Shown here one piece after another: positions 49,898 to 59,302 of a DNA stretch of 64,000 nt. The notes under the pieces were generated by a model. The model did no database searches and was not told the DNA's origin. It saw nothing but the letters and a program-made list of their open reading frames with translations. Within the stretch, counting starts at the first letter, position 1. Each line of letters opens with the position of its first letter. Source of the stretch: CAVTPU01 sp963736695 (GTDB lineage Bacteria > Actinomycetota > Actinomycetes > Mycobacteriales > Micromonosporaceae); the NCBI GenBank assembly GCA_963736695.1, contig CAVTPU010000004.1, forward strand, positions 3,100,001 to 3,164,000, written 5' to 3'. The translations under genes and the position numbers were made by a program.

Positions 49898-50737
49898 ATG
49901 CCTATTCGTAAGTACAAGCCGACGACCCCAGGTCGCCGTGGCTCCAGTGTCTCGGACTTCGCCGAGGTGACTCGGTCGACGCCGGAGAAGTCGCTGCTGC
50001 GCCCGTTGCACAGCAACGGTGGCCGCAACGCCCACGGTCGGATCACCACCCGTCATCAGGGCGGCGGGCACAAGCGGCAATACCGCCTGATCGATTTCAA
50101 GCGGGTCGACAAAGACGGCGTGCCGGCGAAGGTCGCGCACATCGAATACGACCCGAACCGCACCGCGCGGATCGCGTTGCTGCACTACGCCGACGGCGAG
50201 AAGCGCTACATCTTGGCTCCGAAGGACCTCAAGCAGGGTGACCGGGTGGAGTCGGGGCCGGGCGCCGACATCAAGCCAGGCAACAACATGCCGCTGCGCA
50301 ACATCCCGGTCGGCACGACCGTTCACGGGGTGGAGCTGCGTCCGGGGGGCGGCGCGAAACTGGCCCGCTCCGCAGGCGTCGGCATTCAGCTGCTTGGCCG
50401 GGAGGGCATCTACGCCACGCTGCGTATGCCGTCCGGTGAGATTCGGCGGGTGGATGTGCGCTGCCGGGCGACGGTGGGCGAGATCGGTAACGCCGACCAG
50501 TCAAACATCAACTGGGGTAAGGCCGGCCGCATGCGCTGGAAGGGCAAGCGCCCGACGGTTCGTGGTGTCGCGATGAACCCGATTGACCACCCACACGGTG
50601 GTGGTGAGGGTAAGACCTCCGGTGGTCGCCACCCGGTGAACCCGAAGGGCAAGCCCGAGGGGCGCACCCGGCGTCAGGGTCTGCCGAGCGATCGCCTGAT
50701 CGTCCGCCGTCGTTATGCCACCCGCAAGCGCGGCTGA
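49898..50737 (+). CDS. rplB: 50S ribosomal protein L2
   Basis: 279 residues, start MPIRKYKPTTPGRRGSS. HQGGGHKRQYRLIDF in the OB-like part and NPIDHPHGGGEGKTSGGRHPV (His229-type loop, residues ~220-240) are present. Essential for subunit joining and peptidyl transfer. Frame intact. Confidence 0.97.
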   Translation: MPIRKYKPTTPGRRGSSVSDFAEVTRSTPEKSLLRPLHSNGGRNAHGRITTRHQGGGHKRQYRLIDFKRVDKDGVPAKVAHIEYDPNRTARIALLHYADGEKRYILAPKDLKQGDRVESGPGADIKPGNNMPLRNIPVGTTVHGVELRPGGGAKLARSAGVGIQLLGREGIYATLRMPSGEIRRVDVRCRATVGEIGNADQSNINWGKAGRMRWKGKRPTVRGVAMNPIDHPHGGGEGKTSGGRHPVNPKGKPEGRTRRQGLPSDRLIVRRRYATRKRG

Positions 50738-50757
50738 GGCTGAGGGAGACAAAAGAG

Positions 50758-51039
50758 ATGCCTCGAAGCTTGAAGAAGGGTCCGTTCGTCGACGACCACC
50801 TGCTCAAGAAGGTGGATCGGCAGAACGAGACCAACTCCAAGAACGTCATCAAGACCTGGTCACGCCGCTCGACGATCATCCCAGAGATGCTCGGCCACAC
50901 CATCGGCGTCCACGATGGGCGCAAGCACGTGCCGGTCTTCATCAGTGAGTCGATGGTCGGGCACAAGCTCGGCGAGTTCGCGCTGACCCGCACGTTCAAG
51001 GGTCACGAGAAGGACGACCGCAAGAGCCGCCGCCGCTAG
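50758..51039 (+). CDS. rpsS: 30S ribosomal protein S19
   Basis: 93 residues. MPRSLKKGPFVDDHLL, WSRRSTIIPEMLG and GHKLGEFALTRTFKGH are diagnostic. Binds the 30S head near S13. Frame intact. Confidence 0.97.
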   Translation: MPRSLKKGPFVDDHLLKKVDRQNETNSKNVIKTWSRRSTIIPEMLGHTIGVHDGRKHVPVFISESMVGHKLGEFALTRTFKGHEKDDRKSRRR

Positions 51040-51080
51040 GGCTGCCGCTTACGGATTTCACCAGATCAAGGGGACACCCG

Positions 51081-51548
51081 ATGCCAACGAAGAGCGACGC
51101 GAGCGCGTTGCCTGGCGCGCGAGCCGTTGCACGGCATGTGCGCGTCTCGCCGATGAAGGCGCGCCGCGTGGTTGACCTCGTCCGTGGCCTGCCCGCCACC
51201 GAGGCACTCACGGTGCTGAAGTTCGCCCCGCAGGCCGCCAGCGAACAGGTCTACAAAGTGCTCGCGAGCGCGATCGCGAACGCGGAGAACAATGAGCGGC
51301 TCGACCCAGACTCGTTGCTGGTGCGCGCGGCCTATGTCGACGAGGGTCCGACCCTCAAGCGGTTCCGTCCGCGCGCGCAGGGTCGGGCTTACCGGATCCG
51401 CAAGCGGACCTGCCATATCACCATTGAGGTGGAGAGCGTTGTCGCGTCATCGCGCCGACGCTCGGCGGTGAAGGGCGCTTCGGCGACCAAGGTGAGCACG
51501 AAGGCCGCCGCCGACAAGGCGGCGGAGGCCGAGGAGGGGACCGAGTAA
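51081..51548 (+). CDS. rplV: 50S ribosomal protein L22
   Basis: 155 residues including an Ala/Lys/Thr-rich C-terminal tail beyond the usual length (about 110-115), common in actinobacteria. SPMKARRVVDLVRGL and KRFRPRAQGRAYRIRKRT (macrolide loop side) are present. Lines the exit tunnel. Its stop overlaps the rpsC start by 1 nt. Frame intact. Confidence 0.96.
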   Translation: MPTKSDASALPGARAVARHVRVSPMKARRVVDLVRGLPATEALTVLKFAPQAASEQVYKVLASAIANAENNERLDPDSLLVRAAYVDEGPTLKRFRPRAQGRAYRIRKRTCHITIEVESVVASSRRRSAVKGASATKVSTKAAADKAAEAEEGTE

Positions 51549-52390
51549 TGGGTCAGAAAGTTCACCCGACCGGGTTCCGGCTCGGCATCTCGACCGACTG
51601 GAAGTCGCGCTGGTATGCCGACAAGCTCTACAAGGACTTCATCGCTGAGGACGTCAAAATCCGCAAGCTGATGTCCCGAGGGCTGGAACGGGCCGGCGTC
51701 TCGAAGGTCAACATCGAGCGGCGCAGTCTCGACCAGGTTCAGGTCGACATCTACACCGCGCGCCCGGGCATCGTTATCGGGCGCAAGGGTGCTGAGGCGG
51801 ACCGCATCCGGGCCGAGCTGGTCAAGCTCACCGGCAAGCAGGTTCAGCTCAACATCCTGCAGGTCAACAACCCGGAGTCCGACGCGCAGCTTGTCGCGCA
51901 GGGCGTTGCCGAGCAGCTCTCCAGCCGGGTCAGCTTCCGTCGGGCGATGCGCAAGGCGATGCAGTCCGCGATGAAGAACCCGATGGTTCGTGGCATCCGG
52001 GTGCAGGTCTCCGGCCGCCTGGGCGGCGCCGAGATGAGCCGGACCGAGTTTTATCGGGAGGGCCGGGTGCCATTGCACACCCTGCGCTCCAATATCGAAT
52101 ACGGCTTCTTCGAGGCTCGCACGACTTTCGGCCGCATCGGCGTGAAGGCCTGGATCTACAAGGGCGATGCCGTGCCGGGCCGCGAACCGGAGATGGCGGC
52201 CCCAGGCCGTCCCCGGCGCGACCGGCCGGAGCGTTCGGACCGGCCTCGCCGTGGGCGTTCCGGCTCGTCGGGCACCACCGCTGGTGGCACCGAGGCAGGC
52301 CGGTCGGCAGCGGCCAGGCTGGCGAGCAGTGAAGCCACGAGTGCGCCCGCCGCGGACGAGTCCGCGCCAGCGCAGAGCCAGGAGGGCTGA
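51548..52390 (+). CDS. rpsC: 30S ribosomal protein S3
   Basis: 280 residues. MGQKVHPTGFRLGI, the KH domain (ARPGIVIGRKGAEADRIR) and GRLGGAEMSRTEFYREGRVPL are typical. A Pro/Arg/Ser-rich C-terminal tail of about 60 residues is variable in actinobacteria. Helps form the mRNA entry. Frame intact. Confidence 0.97.
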   Translation: MGQKVHPTGFRLGISTDWKSRWYADKLYKDFIAEDVKIRKLMSRGLERAGVSKVNIERRSLDQVQVDIYTARPGIVIGRKGAEADRIRAELVKLTGKQVQLNILQVNNPESDAQLVAQGVAEQLSSRVSFRRAMRKAMQSAMKNPMVRGIRVQVSGRLGGAEMSRTEFYREGRVPLHTLRSNIEYGFFEARTTFGRIGVKAWIYKGDAVPGREPEMAAPGRPRRDRPERSDRPRRGRSGSSGTTAGGTEAGRSAAARLASSEATSAPAADESAPAQSQEG

Positions 52391-52394
52391 GGTC

Positions 52395-52820
52395 ATGTTG
52401 ATGCCCCGCAAGCCCCCGAAGGGCTTCCGGAAGCCGCACCACCCGGACCGGCACGGCCGGAGCAAGGGCGGCAACCGGGTCGTGTTCGGTGAGTTCGGCA
52501 TCCAGGCGCTGGAGTCGGCCTACGTCACGAACCGGCAGATCGAAGCCGCGCGTATCGCGATGACCCGCCACATTCGTCGTGGTGGCAAGGTCTGGATCAC
52601 GATCTTCCCGGACCAAGCACTGACCAAGAAACCGGCCGAGACCCGGATGGGTTCCGGCAAGGGTTCGCCGGAGTGGTGGGTGGCCAACGTCAAGCCGGGC
52701 CGGATTCTCTTCGAGATGTCGTTCCCGGTCGAGGCGACGGCTCGTGAGGCGATGCGCCTCGCGATCCACAAGCTCCCGATGAAGTGCCGCATCGTGACAC
52801 GCGAAGTGGGTGAGGTCTGA
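52395..52820 (+). CDS. rplP: 50S ribosomal protein L16
   Basis: 141 residues; start MLMPRKPPKGFRKPH at 52395 (a second ATG at 52401). VWITIFPDQALTKKPAETRMG is the family signature (residues ~75-95). Positions the A-site tRNA. Frame intact. Confidence 0.96.
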   Translation: MLMPRKPPKGFRKPHHPDRHGRSKGGNRVVFGEFGIQALESAYVTNRQIEAARIAMTRHIRRGGKVWITIFPDQALTKKPAETRMGSGKGSPEWWVANVKPGRILFEMSFPVEATAREAMRLAIHKLPMKCRIVTREVGEV

Positions 52821-53056
52821 TGACAGCGGGCACAGTCGCAGCGGAGTTGCGTGAGCTCCGGTCGGAAGAACTCACCGTCAAGCTGCGGGAAGCCAAGGCG
52901 GAACTGTTCAACCTCCGGGTCCAATCCGCTACAGGACAGCTCGACAACAACCGGCGGTTGCAGGTTGTACGGCGGGAGATCGCTCGGATCTACACGATCA
53001 TGCGCGAGCGCGAACTAGGGCTCTCAGCTGAGCCCTCTGAGGTGGTGACCGGATGA
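52820..53056 (+). CDS. rpmC: 50S ribosomal protein L29
   Basis: 78 residues, 1-nt overlap with rplP. ELRELRSEELTVKLREAKAEL and the QLDNNRRLQVVRREIARI helix are typical. Next to L23 at the tunnel exit. Frame intact. Confidence 0.95.
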   Translation: MTAGTVAAELRELRSEELTVKLREAKAELFNLRVQSATGQLDNNRRLQVVRREIARIYTIMRERELGLSAEPSEVVTG

Positions 53057-53340
53057 GTGAGAACATGACCACGGGTACGGAGACACAAGCGCGCGCCCGA
53101 CGTAAGGTCCGCGAGGGCCTCGTGGTGAGCGACAAGATGGACAAGACCGTGGTGGTTGTCGTCGAGGATCGGGTCAAGCACCCGCTCTACGGCAAGGTTC
53201 TTCGGCGCACCCGCAAACTCCAGGCACACGACGAGAACAACGCGTGTGGGACCGGCGACCGCGTGGTGCTGATGGAGACCCGACCGTTGTCGGCGACCAA
53301 GCGGTGGCGCGTTGTGGAGATCATCGAAAAGGCGAAGTGA
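53053..53340 (+). CDS. rpsQ: 30S ribosomal protein S17
   Basis: 95 residues; overlaps rpmC by 4 nt. VREGLVVSDKMDKTVVV and RPLSATKRWRVVEIIE are diagnostic. Primary 16S rRNA-binding protein. A 138-nt spacer follows, so rplN probably begins the next translational unit. Frame intact. Confidence 0.96.
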   Translation: MSENMTTGTETQARARRKVREGLVVSDKMDKTVVVVVEDRVKHPLYGKVLRRTRKLQAHDENNACGTGDRVVLMETRPLSATKRWRVVEIIEKAK

Positions 53341-53478
53341 GTTCGGCTCGTCGGCCTGCCCTCGGGCGGGTCGACGGCCCTCACGACAGCAGAGACCAGC
53401 GCGCCTGGCGCGAATGAAGGTTCTTCCAGGCTCCGGTCGGATCCGACCGGAGAACCGGCAGACATAGGAGAGACTGAC

Positions 53479-53847
53479 GTGATTCAGCAGGAGTCGCGAC
53501 TTCGGGTCGCCGACAACACGGGTGCGCGGGAGATTCTGTGCATCCGGGTGCTCGGTGGCTCGGGTCGGCGGTATGCGCGCATCGGTGACGTCATCGTGGC
53601 CACGGTCAAGGACGCGATCCCTGGCGCCGGCGTGAAGAAAGGCGACGTCGTGAAGGCGGTCGTCGTGCGCACCGCGAAGGAGCGCCGACGTCCCGATGGG
53701 TCCTATATCCGCTTCGACGAGAACGCGGCTGTGATCATCAAGGATGGCGGAGACCCACGCGGCACCCGCATCTTCGGTCCGGTCGGTCGCGAGCTGCGCG
53801 ACAAGCGTTTCATGAAGATTATTTCGCTCGCGCCGGAGGTGCTGTAG
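53479..53847 (+). CDS. rplN: 50S ribosomal protein L14
   Basis: 122 residues from a GTG after TAGGAGAG. MIQQESRLRVADNTGAREIL and the GSYIRFDENAAVII part are typical. Sits at the subunit interface. Frame intact. First gene of the spc-type unit. Confidence 0.97.
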   Translation: MIQQESRLRVADNTGAREILCIRVLGGSGRRYARIGDVIVATVKDAIPGAGVKKGDVVKAVVVRTAKERRRPDGSYIRFDENAAVIIKDGGDPRGTRIFGPVGRELRDKRFMKIISLAPEVL

Positions 53848-53849
53848 CC

Positions 53850-54164
53850 GTGAAGATCAGAAAAGATGACACGGTTGAGGTCATCTCCGGACGCGACAAA
53901 GGCATGCGGGGTAAGGTGCTCGTCGCCTACCCGAGACTCAACAAGGTGCTGGTCGAGGGCGTGAACCGGGTCAAGAAGCACACCCGGGTCAGCACCACTC
54001 AGCGGGGCACCAAGACCGGCGGCATCGTGACTCAGGAGGCGCCGATCGACGTCTCCAACGTGTTGGTGGTCGACTCCGACGGAAAACCGACCCGCGTGGG
54101 ATATCGGGTGGACGAGAACGGCCAGAAGGTCCGGATCTCCCGCCGCAACGGTAAGGACCTGTGA
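53850..54164 (+). CDS. rplX: 50S ribosomal protein L24
   Basis: 104 residues from a GTG. KIRKDDTVEVISGRDKGMRGKVL is the KOW motif region (first 20 residues recognised). Early assembly initiator of the large subunit. Frame intact. Confidence 0.96.
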   Translation: MKIRKDDTVEVISGRDKGMRGKVLVAYPRLNKVLVEGVNRVKKHTRVSTTQRGTKTGGIVTQEAPIDVSNVLVVDSDGKPTRVGYRVDENGQKVRISRRNGKDL

Positions 54165-54721
54165 TGACGACGTTGACGATGCCGCGGTTGAAAGAGCGTT
54201 ACCGGGGCGAGGTCGTGCCCGCACTGCGGGAAGAGTTCAGCTACGCGAATCCGATGCAGGTCCCTGGCCTGGTGAAGATCGTTGTGAACATGGGTGTGGG
54301 CGAGGCCGCTCGCGACGCCAAGCTCATGGACGGCGCGGTGCGCGATCTCGCCGCGATCACTGGTCAGAAGCCGCAGGTGCGCCGGGCGACCAAGTCCATC
54401 GCCCAGTTCAAACTGCGTGAGGGAATGCCGATCGGCGCGAAGGTCACACTGCGTGGCGACCGGATGTGGGAGTTCCTCGACCGGCTGCTGTCGATCGCGC
54501 TGCCCCGCATCCGCGACTTCCGCGGTCTCGACGGGCGCAAGCTCGACGGCCACGGCAACTACACCTTCGGGCTCACCGAGCAGTCGGTGTTTCACGAGAT
54601 CGACCAGGACCGCATCGACCGGGTGCGAGGCATGGACATCACGATCGTGACCACCGCCAACACCGATGACGAAGGCCGGGCGCTGCTCAAGCTCCTGGGC
54701 TTCCCGTTCAAGGAGAACTGA
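54164..54721 (+). CDS. rplE: 50S ribosomal protein L5
   Basis: 185 residues. PRLKERYRGEVVPAL, GQKPQVRRATKSIAQFKLREG and IPRIRDFRGL-type RIRDFRGLDGRKLDG are present. Binds 5S rRNA. A GTG 3 nt upstream overlaps the rplX stop. Frame intact. Confidence 0.97.
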   Translation: MTTLTMPRLKERYRGEVVPALREEFSYANPMQVPGLVKIVVNMGVGEAARDAKLMDGAVRDLAAITGQKPQVRRATKSIAQFKLREGMPIGAKVTLRGDRMWEFLDRLLSIALPRIRDFRGLDGRKLDGHGNYTFGLTEQSVFHEIDQDRIDRVRGMDITIVTTANTDDEGRALLKLLGFPFKEN

Positions 54722-54722
54722 T

Positions 54723-54908
54723 ATGGCCAAGAAGGCGCTGGTCCTCAAGGCTGCCGAGAAGCCGAAGTTCTCGGTGCGCGCTTACACCCGCTGCCAGCGG
54801 TGTGGCCGCCCCAAGGCGGTATACCGCAAGTTCGGCCTGTGCCGGATCTGCCTCCGCGAGATGGCCCACCGGGGCGAGCTGCCGGGCGTGTCGAAGGCGT
54901 CCTGGTAG
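54723..54908 (+). CDS. rpsZ: 30S ribosomal protein S14, type Z
   Basis: 61 residues with the zinc motif YTRCQRCGRP...LCRICLRE (CxxC-x12-CxxC) and ending GVSKASW. The short zinc-binding form of S14. The last gene of the stretch free from extra bases. Frame intact. Confidence 0.97.
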   Translation: MAKKALVLKAAEKPKFSVRAYTRCQRCGRPKAVYRKFGLCRICLREMAHRGELPGVSKASW

Positions 54909-54997
54909 TCCGGTGCGGGTAGCAACGACTCAAGCTCTTCGCCGCAGGCCCAGCGTCCAGTGTGGACTGCTGGGAACCGCGGTGAGAAAGGTCTGAC

Positions 54998-55414
54998 ATG
55001 TCAATGACCATGACTGATCCCGATCGCAGACATGCTCACGCGTCTGCGCAACGCCAACCAGGCGTACCACGACCGCGTGACCATGCCGTACTCGAAGATC
55101 AAGGCGAATATCGCCGAGGTCCTCAAGGCGGAGGGTTACGTGGTCGTCGTGGGCGGTTGAGGAGCCTGCTCCTGACGCCGTCGGGCAGGACTCTCGTGGT
55201 GGAGCTGAAGTACGGCACCACTCGGGAGCGGAGCCTCGCCGGCATTCGTCGGGTCTCCAAGCCCGGCCTGCGGGTCTACGCCAAGGCTACGGACCTGCCG
55301 CGAGTGCTGGGCGGACTGGGCGTGGCGATTATTTCGACGTCCCAGGGACTGCTCACCGACCGGCAGGCCCGCAAGCGAGGGGTGGGCGGGGAAGTCCTCG
55401 CCTACGTCTGGTAG
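54998..55414 (+). CDS. rpsH: 30S ribosomal protein S8, three extra bases
   Basis: Start MSMTMTDP; after removing the extra base at 55021-22 (CCC/CCG) the text becomes IADMLTRLRNANQAYHDRVTMPYSK. Extra bases also at 55148-49 (GTC/GTG) and 55191-92 (GAC/GAT). The end KPGLRVYAKATDLPRVLGGLG ... GGEVLAYVW is typical. Three extra bases leave the overall length a multiple of 3, as found. 137 residues corrected. Regulates the spc operon in E. coli. Confidence 0.92.
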   Translation: MSMTMTDPDRRHAHASAQRQPGVPRPRDHAVLEDQGEYRRGPQGGGLRGRRGRLRSLLLTPSGRTLVVELKYGTTRERSLAGIRRVSKPGLRVYAKATDLPRVLGGLGVAIISTSQGLLTDRQARKRGVGGEVLAYVW

Positions 55415-55426
55415 GAGTGGGTTGTA

Positions 55427-55974
55427 ATGTCGCGAATCGGACGTAAGTCGATCGCGGTGCCGGCCGGTGTCGATGTCACCATCGCCGGCCAGACGGTCAA
55501 GGTCAAAGGCCCCAAGGGCGAGCTGAGCCACTCGGTCGCCGAACCGATCACCGTGGTTCGAGCGCGACTCGGACGGCGAGCTGCAGGTCAACCGCCCCAA
55601 CGACGAACGGCGGGCCAAGGAACTGCACGGACTCAGCCGTACCCTCGTCGCCAACATGGTCGTCGGGGTGACCGAGGGTTACCGAAAGTCCCTGGAGATC
55701 GCCGGCACCGGTTATCGGGTTCAGCAGAAGGGGGCCGACCTTGAGTTCGCGCTCGGCTTCTCGCACCCGGTCATCGTGACGGCCCCGGCAGGCATCACCT
55801 TCACGGTGGAGAGGCCGACGCTGTTCCACGTCAGCTGGGATCGACAAGCAGCAGGTGGGCGAGGTCGCCGCGAACATTCGCAAGATTCGTCCGCCGGAGC
55901 CCTACAAGGGCAAGGGCGTAAAGTACGTCGGCGAGGTCATTCGTCGGAAGGCTGGAAAGGCGGGTAAGAAGTGA
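55427..55974 (+). CDS. rplF: 50S ribosomal protein L6, two extra bases
   Basis: MSRIGRKSIAVPAGVDV start. Extra bases at 55558-59 (GTT/GTC) and 55835-36 (AGC/AGT) break the frame; corrected, it reads VERDSDGELQVNRPND, GVTEGYRKSLEIAGTGYR and GIDKQQVGEVAANIRKIRPPEPYKG. 181 residues; length 2 mod 3 as predicted. Its stop overlaps rplR (GTGA). Confidence 0.92.
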
Positions 55975-56361
55975 GCGCGACACTGCTCAAGCGCCGCAGC
56001 GGCGTGGCCGCACAGCGCGCCATCGGGCGGGCGCGTCGGCACTTCCGGGTGCGCAAGAACATCAGCGGCACGGCTGTGCGCCCCCGCCTGGTGGTCACCC
56101 GATCGCTGCGGCACATCACCGCCCAGATCGTCGACGACACACGCGGCCACACCCTGGCTTCGGCGTCGAGCGTCGACTCTTCGGTGCGCACCGTCGAGCG
56201 GCGACAAGAAGTCTCAGGCCACCAAGGTCGGGGCACTCGTCGCGGAGCGGGCGAAGGCAGCGGGCATCAGCAAGGTCGTCTTCGACCGTGGTGGCAACCG
56301 GTACGCGGGGCGCATCGCCGCCTTGGCCGATGCCGCCCGCGAAGCCGGACTCGAGTTCTAA
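55971..56361 (+). CDS. rplR: 50S ribosomal protein L18, one extra base
   Basis: GTG start; RRHFRVRKNISGTAVRPRLVV and ALVAERAKAAGISKVVFDRGG. One extra base at 56195-96 (GTC/GTG) shifts the frame within TVSGDKKSQA; length 1 mod 3. 129 residues. Binds 5S rRNA. Confidence 0.92.
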
Positions 56362-56379
56362 AGGAGAGGTGGACAGACA

Positions 56380-57010
56380 ATGCCAGGTCCACAGCGCCGG
56401 GGCGGGTCCGGTAGCACTGAGGGCGGCGGCCGCGACGGCCGTTCCGGCCGGGGTGGTCGTGACGGTGGCCGGGGCGGTCGCGACGCCGCCGAGAAGACGG
56501 CCCACATCGAGCAGGTCGTGACGATCAACCGGGTCGCCAAGGTCGTCAAGGGCGGTCGGCGGTTCAGCTTCACCGCGCTCGTGGTTGTCGGCGACGGCGA
56601 CGGCACGGTCGGCATCGGCTACGGCAAGGCCAAGGAGGTGCCGGCCGCGATCGCCAAGGGCGTCGAGGAGGCCAAGAAGCACTTCTTCACGGTGCCGCGG
56701 ATCGGAGCGACGATCCCGCACCCCGTGCAGGGACGACGCGGCCGCAGGCGTCGTGCTGCTCAAGCCGGCCAGTGCCGGTACCGGGGTTATCGCCGGTGGG
56801 CCGGTGCGTGCGGTGCTCGAGTGCGCGGGCATCCACGACGTGCTGTCCAAGAGCCTCGGCTCGTCGAACCCGATCAACATCGTGCACGCCACCGTCGCGG
56901 CGTTGAGCATGCTGGAGTCTCCGGAGAAGGTCGCGGCTCGCCGTGGCCTGCCGGTCGAGGACGTCGCGCCGGCCGCCATGCTGGCGGCGCGCGCGGGTGT
57001 GGGGGTGTGA
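56380..57010 (+). CDS. rpsE: 30S ribosomal protein S5, one extra base
   Basis: A Gly/Arg-rich N-terminus precedes the double-stranded RNA-binding part RVAKVVKGGRRFSFTALVVVG. Extra base at 56733-34 (GGA/GGC) in PVQGDAAAGVVLLKPASAG. The C-terminal DVLSKSLGS segment follows. 209 residues; length 1 mod 3. Involved in decoding fidelity. Confidence 0.92.
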
Positions 57011-57016
57011 GCCGTC

Positions 57017-57199
57017 ATGGCACGCCTGAAGGTGACACAGATCCGATCCTCGATCGGGACGAAGCACAACCAGCGGGAATCGCTGCGGTCGCTCGGCCTG
57101 AAGCGGATCAATGACGTGGTGGTCAAGGAGGATCGTCCGGAGATCCGGGGGATGATCTTCACGGTGAACCACCTGGTGACGGTCGAGGAGGTCGAGTAA
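57017..57199 (+). CDS. rpmD: 50S ribosomal protein L30
   Basis: 60 residues. MARLKVTQIRSSIGTKHNQR and SLRSLGLKRINDVV are diagnostic. 1-nt overlap with rplO. Frame intact. Confidence 0.96.
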   Translation: MARLKVTQIRSSIGTKHNQRESLRSLGLKRINDVVVKEDRPEIRGMIFTVNHLVTVEEVE

Positions 57200-57643
57200 T
57201 GACGATCAAGGTCCACCACCTCCGTCCAGCGCCGGGTGCCAAGACCGCGAAGACCCGGGTGGGTCGCGGTGAGGGCTCCAAGGGCAAGACCGCTGGCCGG
57301 GGTACCAAGGGCTCGAAGGCCCGCAGGAACATCCCCGCCGCCTTCGAGGGTGGGCAGATGCCGATCCACATGCGGCTGCCCAAGCTCAAGGGGTTCAAGA
57401 ACAAGTTCCGGGTCGAGTTCCAGGTGGTCAACCTGGACCGGCTCGCCGAACTGTTCCCCAAGGGCGGCGAGATCGGGCCGAACGAGCTGGTGGAGGCCGG
57501 CGCGGTTCGCTCGGGCTCAGCCGGTGAAGGTGCTCGGCAACGGCGAGCTCGGCGGGATCAGCCTGCGGGTGACGGCGCACGCTTTCAGCGAGTCGGCGAA
57601 GGAGAAGATCGCCGCCGCTGGTGGTGCGAGCATCCAGCTGTAA
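57199..57643 (+). CDS. rplO: 50S ribosomal protein L15, one extra base
   Basis: MTIKVHHLRPAPGAKTAKTR start with KTAGRGTKGSKARRNIPAAFEGG. Extra base at 57516-17 (GGC/GGT) between RSG and QPVKVLGNGELGG. 147 residues; length 1 mod 3. Late assembly protein. Confidence 0.92.
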
Positions 57644-57867
57644 GAATGTTCAGGCGCCCGTCAGTCGAACCAGACTGCGTGGCCGTCCGCCAGGCGGTAT
57701 CGCCTGCGGACGCCACGATCGGCGAAGCGGTCTGGCGCGCCTGACCGGACGGCTGACCGGACGCTACCGAGTCCCATCCGTCGGGCTGTTGAGAGTCGGC
57801 GACACCCCCGTCGACCCATCTCGTCCCGCCGTCCACACCGGCGGCCGCCACGCGCAGGAGGAAGAAG

Positions 57868-59206
57868 TTGCTTTCCGCCTTTCTCAGTGCGTTCCGCACG
57901 CCTGACCTGCGCAAGAAGCTGATCTTTACGGTCGGCGATCATCGCGGTCTACCGGCTCGGCGCGACGCTACCGAGTCCCGGCGTCTCATTCGGCAACGTG
58001 CAGACAGTGCATCGACGCGACCAAGGACTCGGACCAGAACGGCGTCTTCACGCTGCTCAACCTGTTCTCGGGCGGCGCGCTGCTGCAGCTGTCGGTGTTC
58101 GCGCTGGGCATCATGCCGTACATCACCGCGAGCATCATCCTGCAGCTGCTCACCGTGGTCATCCCGCGGCTGGAGCAGCTGCAGCAAGGAAGGCCAGTCC
58201 GGCCAGGCGAAGATCACGCAGTACACCCGCTACCTGACGCTCGGCCTCGCGATTCTGCAGTCGTCGGCGTTCGTGGCGCTGGCCCGATCCGGCCAGCTCT
58301 TCTCCAACCTGCTGTGACGCAGCTTCCCGATCATCCCGGAAAACACCAGATCTGGACATGCCGCTCACCGCTCACTGTCCTGGTGATCACGATGACCGCC
58401 GGCACCGGCGTGGTGATGTGGCTCGGCGAGCTGATCACCGACCGTGGCGTCGGCAACGGCATGTCCGTCCTGATCTTCACCTCGATCGCGGCCCGGCTGC
58501 CCACCGAGGGCTGGCAGATCCAGACCGCCAAGGGCCCTGGCGTCTTCTTCCTCGTGCTCGCGATCGGCGTGCTCGTCATCGCCGGCGTGGTCTTCATCGA
58601 GCAGGCCCAGCGCCGGATTCCCGGTGCAGTACGCCAAGCGCATGATCGGCCGACGGATGTACGGCGGCACGTCGACCTACATCCCGCTCAAGGTCAACCA
58701 GGCGGGCGTCATCCCGGTGATCTTCGCGTCGTCGCTGCTGTACCTGCCGCAGCTGGTGCTCGGTTTCATGAACCGCAACGACCCGAGCGCGTTCTATACC
58801 TTCGTCGACAGCTACATCGTCGACCCGACGAGCTGGGTCAACATCTCGCTCTACTTCCTGCTGATCATCTTCTTCACGTACTTCTACGTCGTCGATCACG
58901 TTCAACCCGACCGAGGTCGCGGACAACATGAAGAAGTACGGCGGGTTCGTCCCGGGTATCCGGCCCGGCAAGCCGACCGCCGAGTATCTCGACTTCATCC
59001 TCAGCCGGATCACCCTGCCCGGCGCGCTCTACCTGGGCATCATCTCGATCCTGCCGAACCTCTTCATCAACCTGGTCGGCGGCCAGAAGCAGAACTTCCC
59101 GTTCGGCGGCACCGCGGTGCTGATCATCGTCGGCGTCGGACTGGAGACCGTCAAGCAGATCGAGAGCCAGCTGATGCAGCGCAACTACGAGGGGTTCCTG
59201 CGCTGA
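57868..59206 (+). CDS. secY: Preprotein translocase subunit SecY, about 10 extra bases
   Basis: TTG start (GGAGGAAG upstream); MLSAFLSAFRTPDLRKKL. Extra bases at 57933-34, about 58000-04, 58181-82, 58311-12, 58321-22, 58325-26, 58353-54, 58369-70, 58622-23 and 58893-94. A literal in-frame TGA at 58315-58317 vanishes when three of these are collapsed (NLCDALPIIPENT). The corrected chain has ten hydrophobic segments including LSVFALGIMPYITASIILQLL, and FVPGIRPGKPTAEYLDFIL. Ten is 1 mod 3, as the length requires; 442 residues. Core of the Sec channel. Confidence 0.92.
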
Positions 59207-59302
59207 CGGGCGTGGCGATACTGGTCGTGGCGACACGCGACGATACTGGCGAGCGGGGCGAGTGAACGGGCGACGCGGTGGCGCGGAGAGGGTGGTGATC
59301 TG

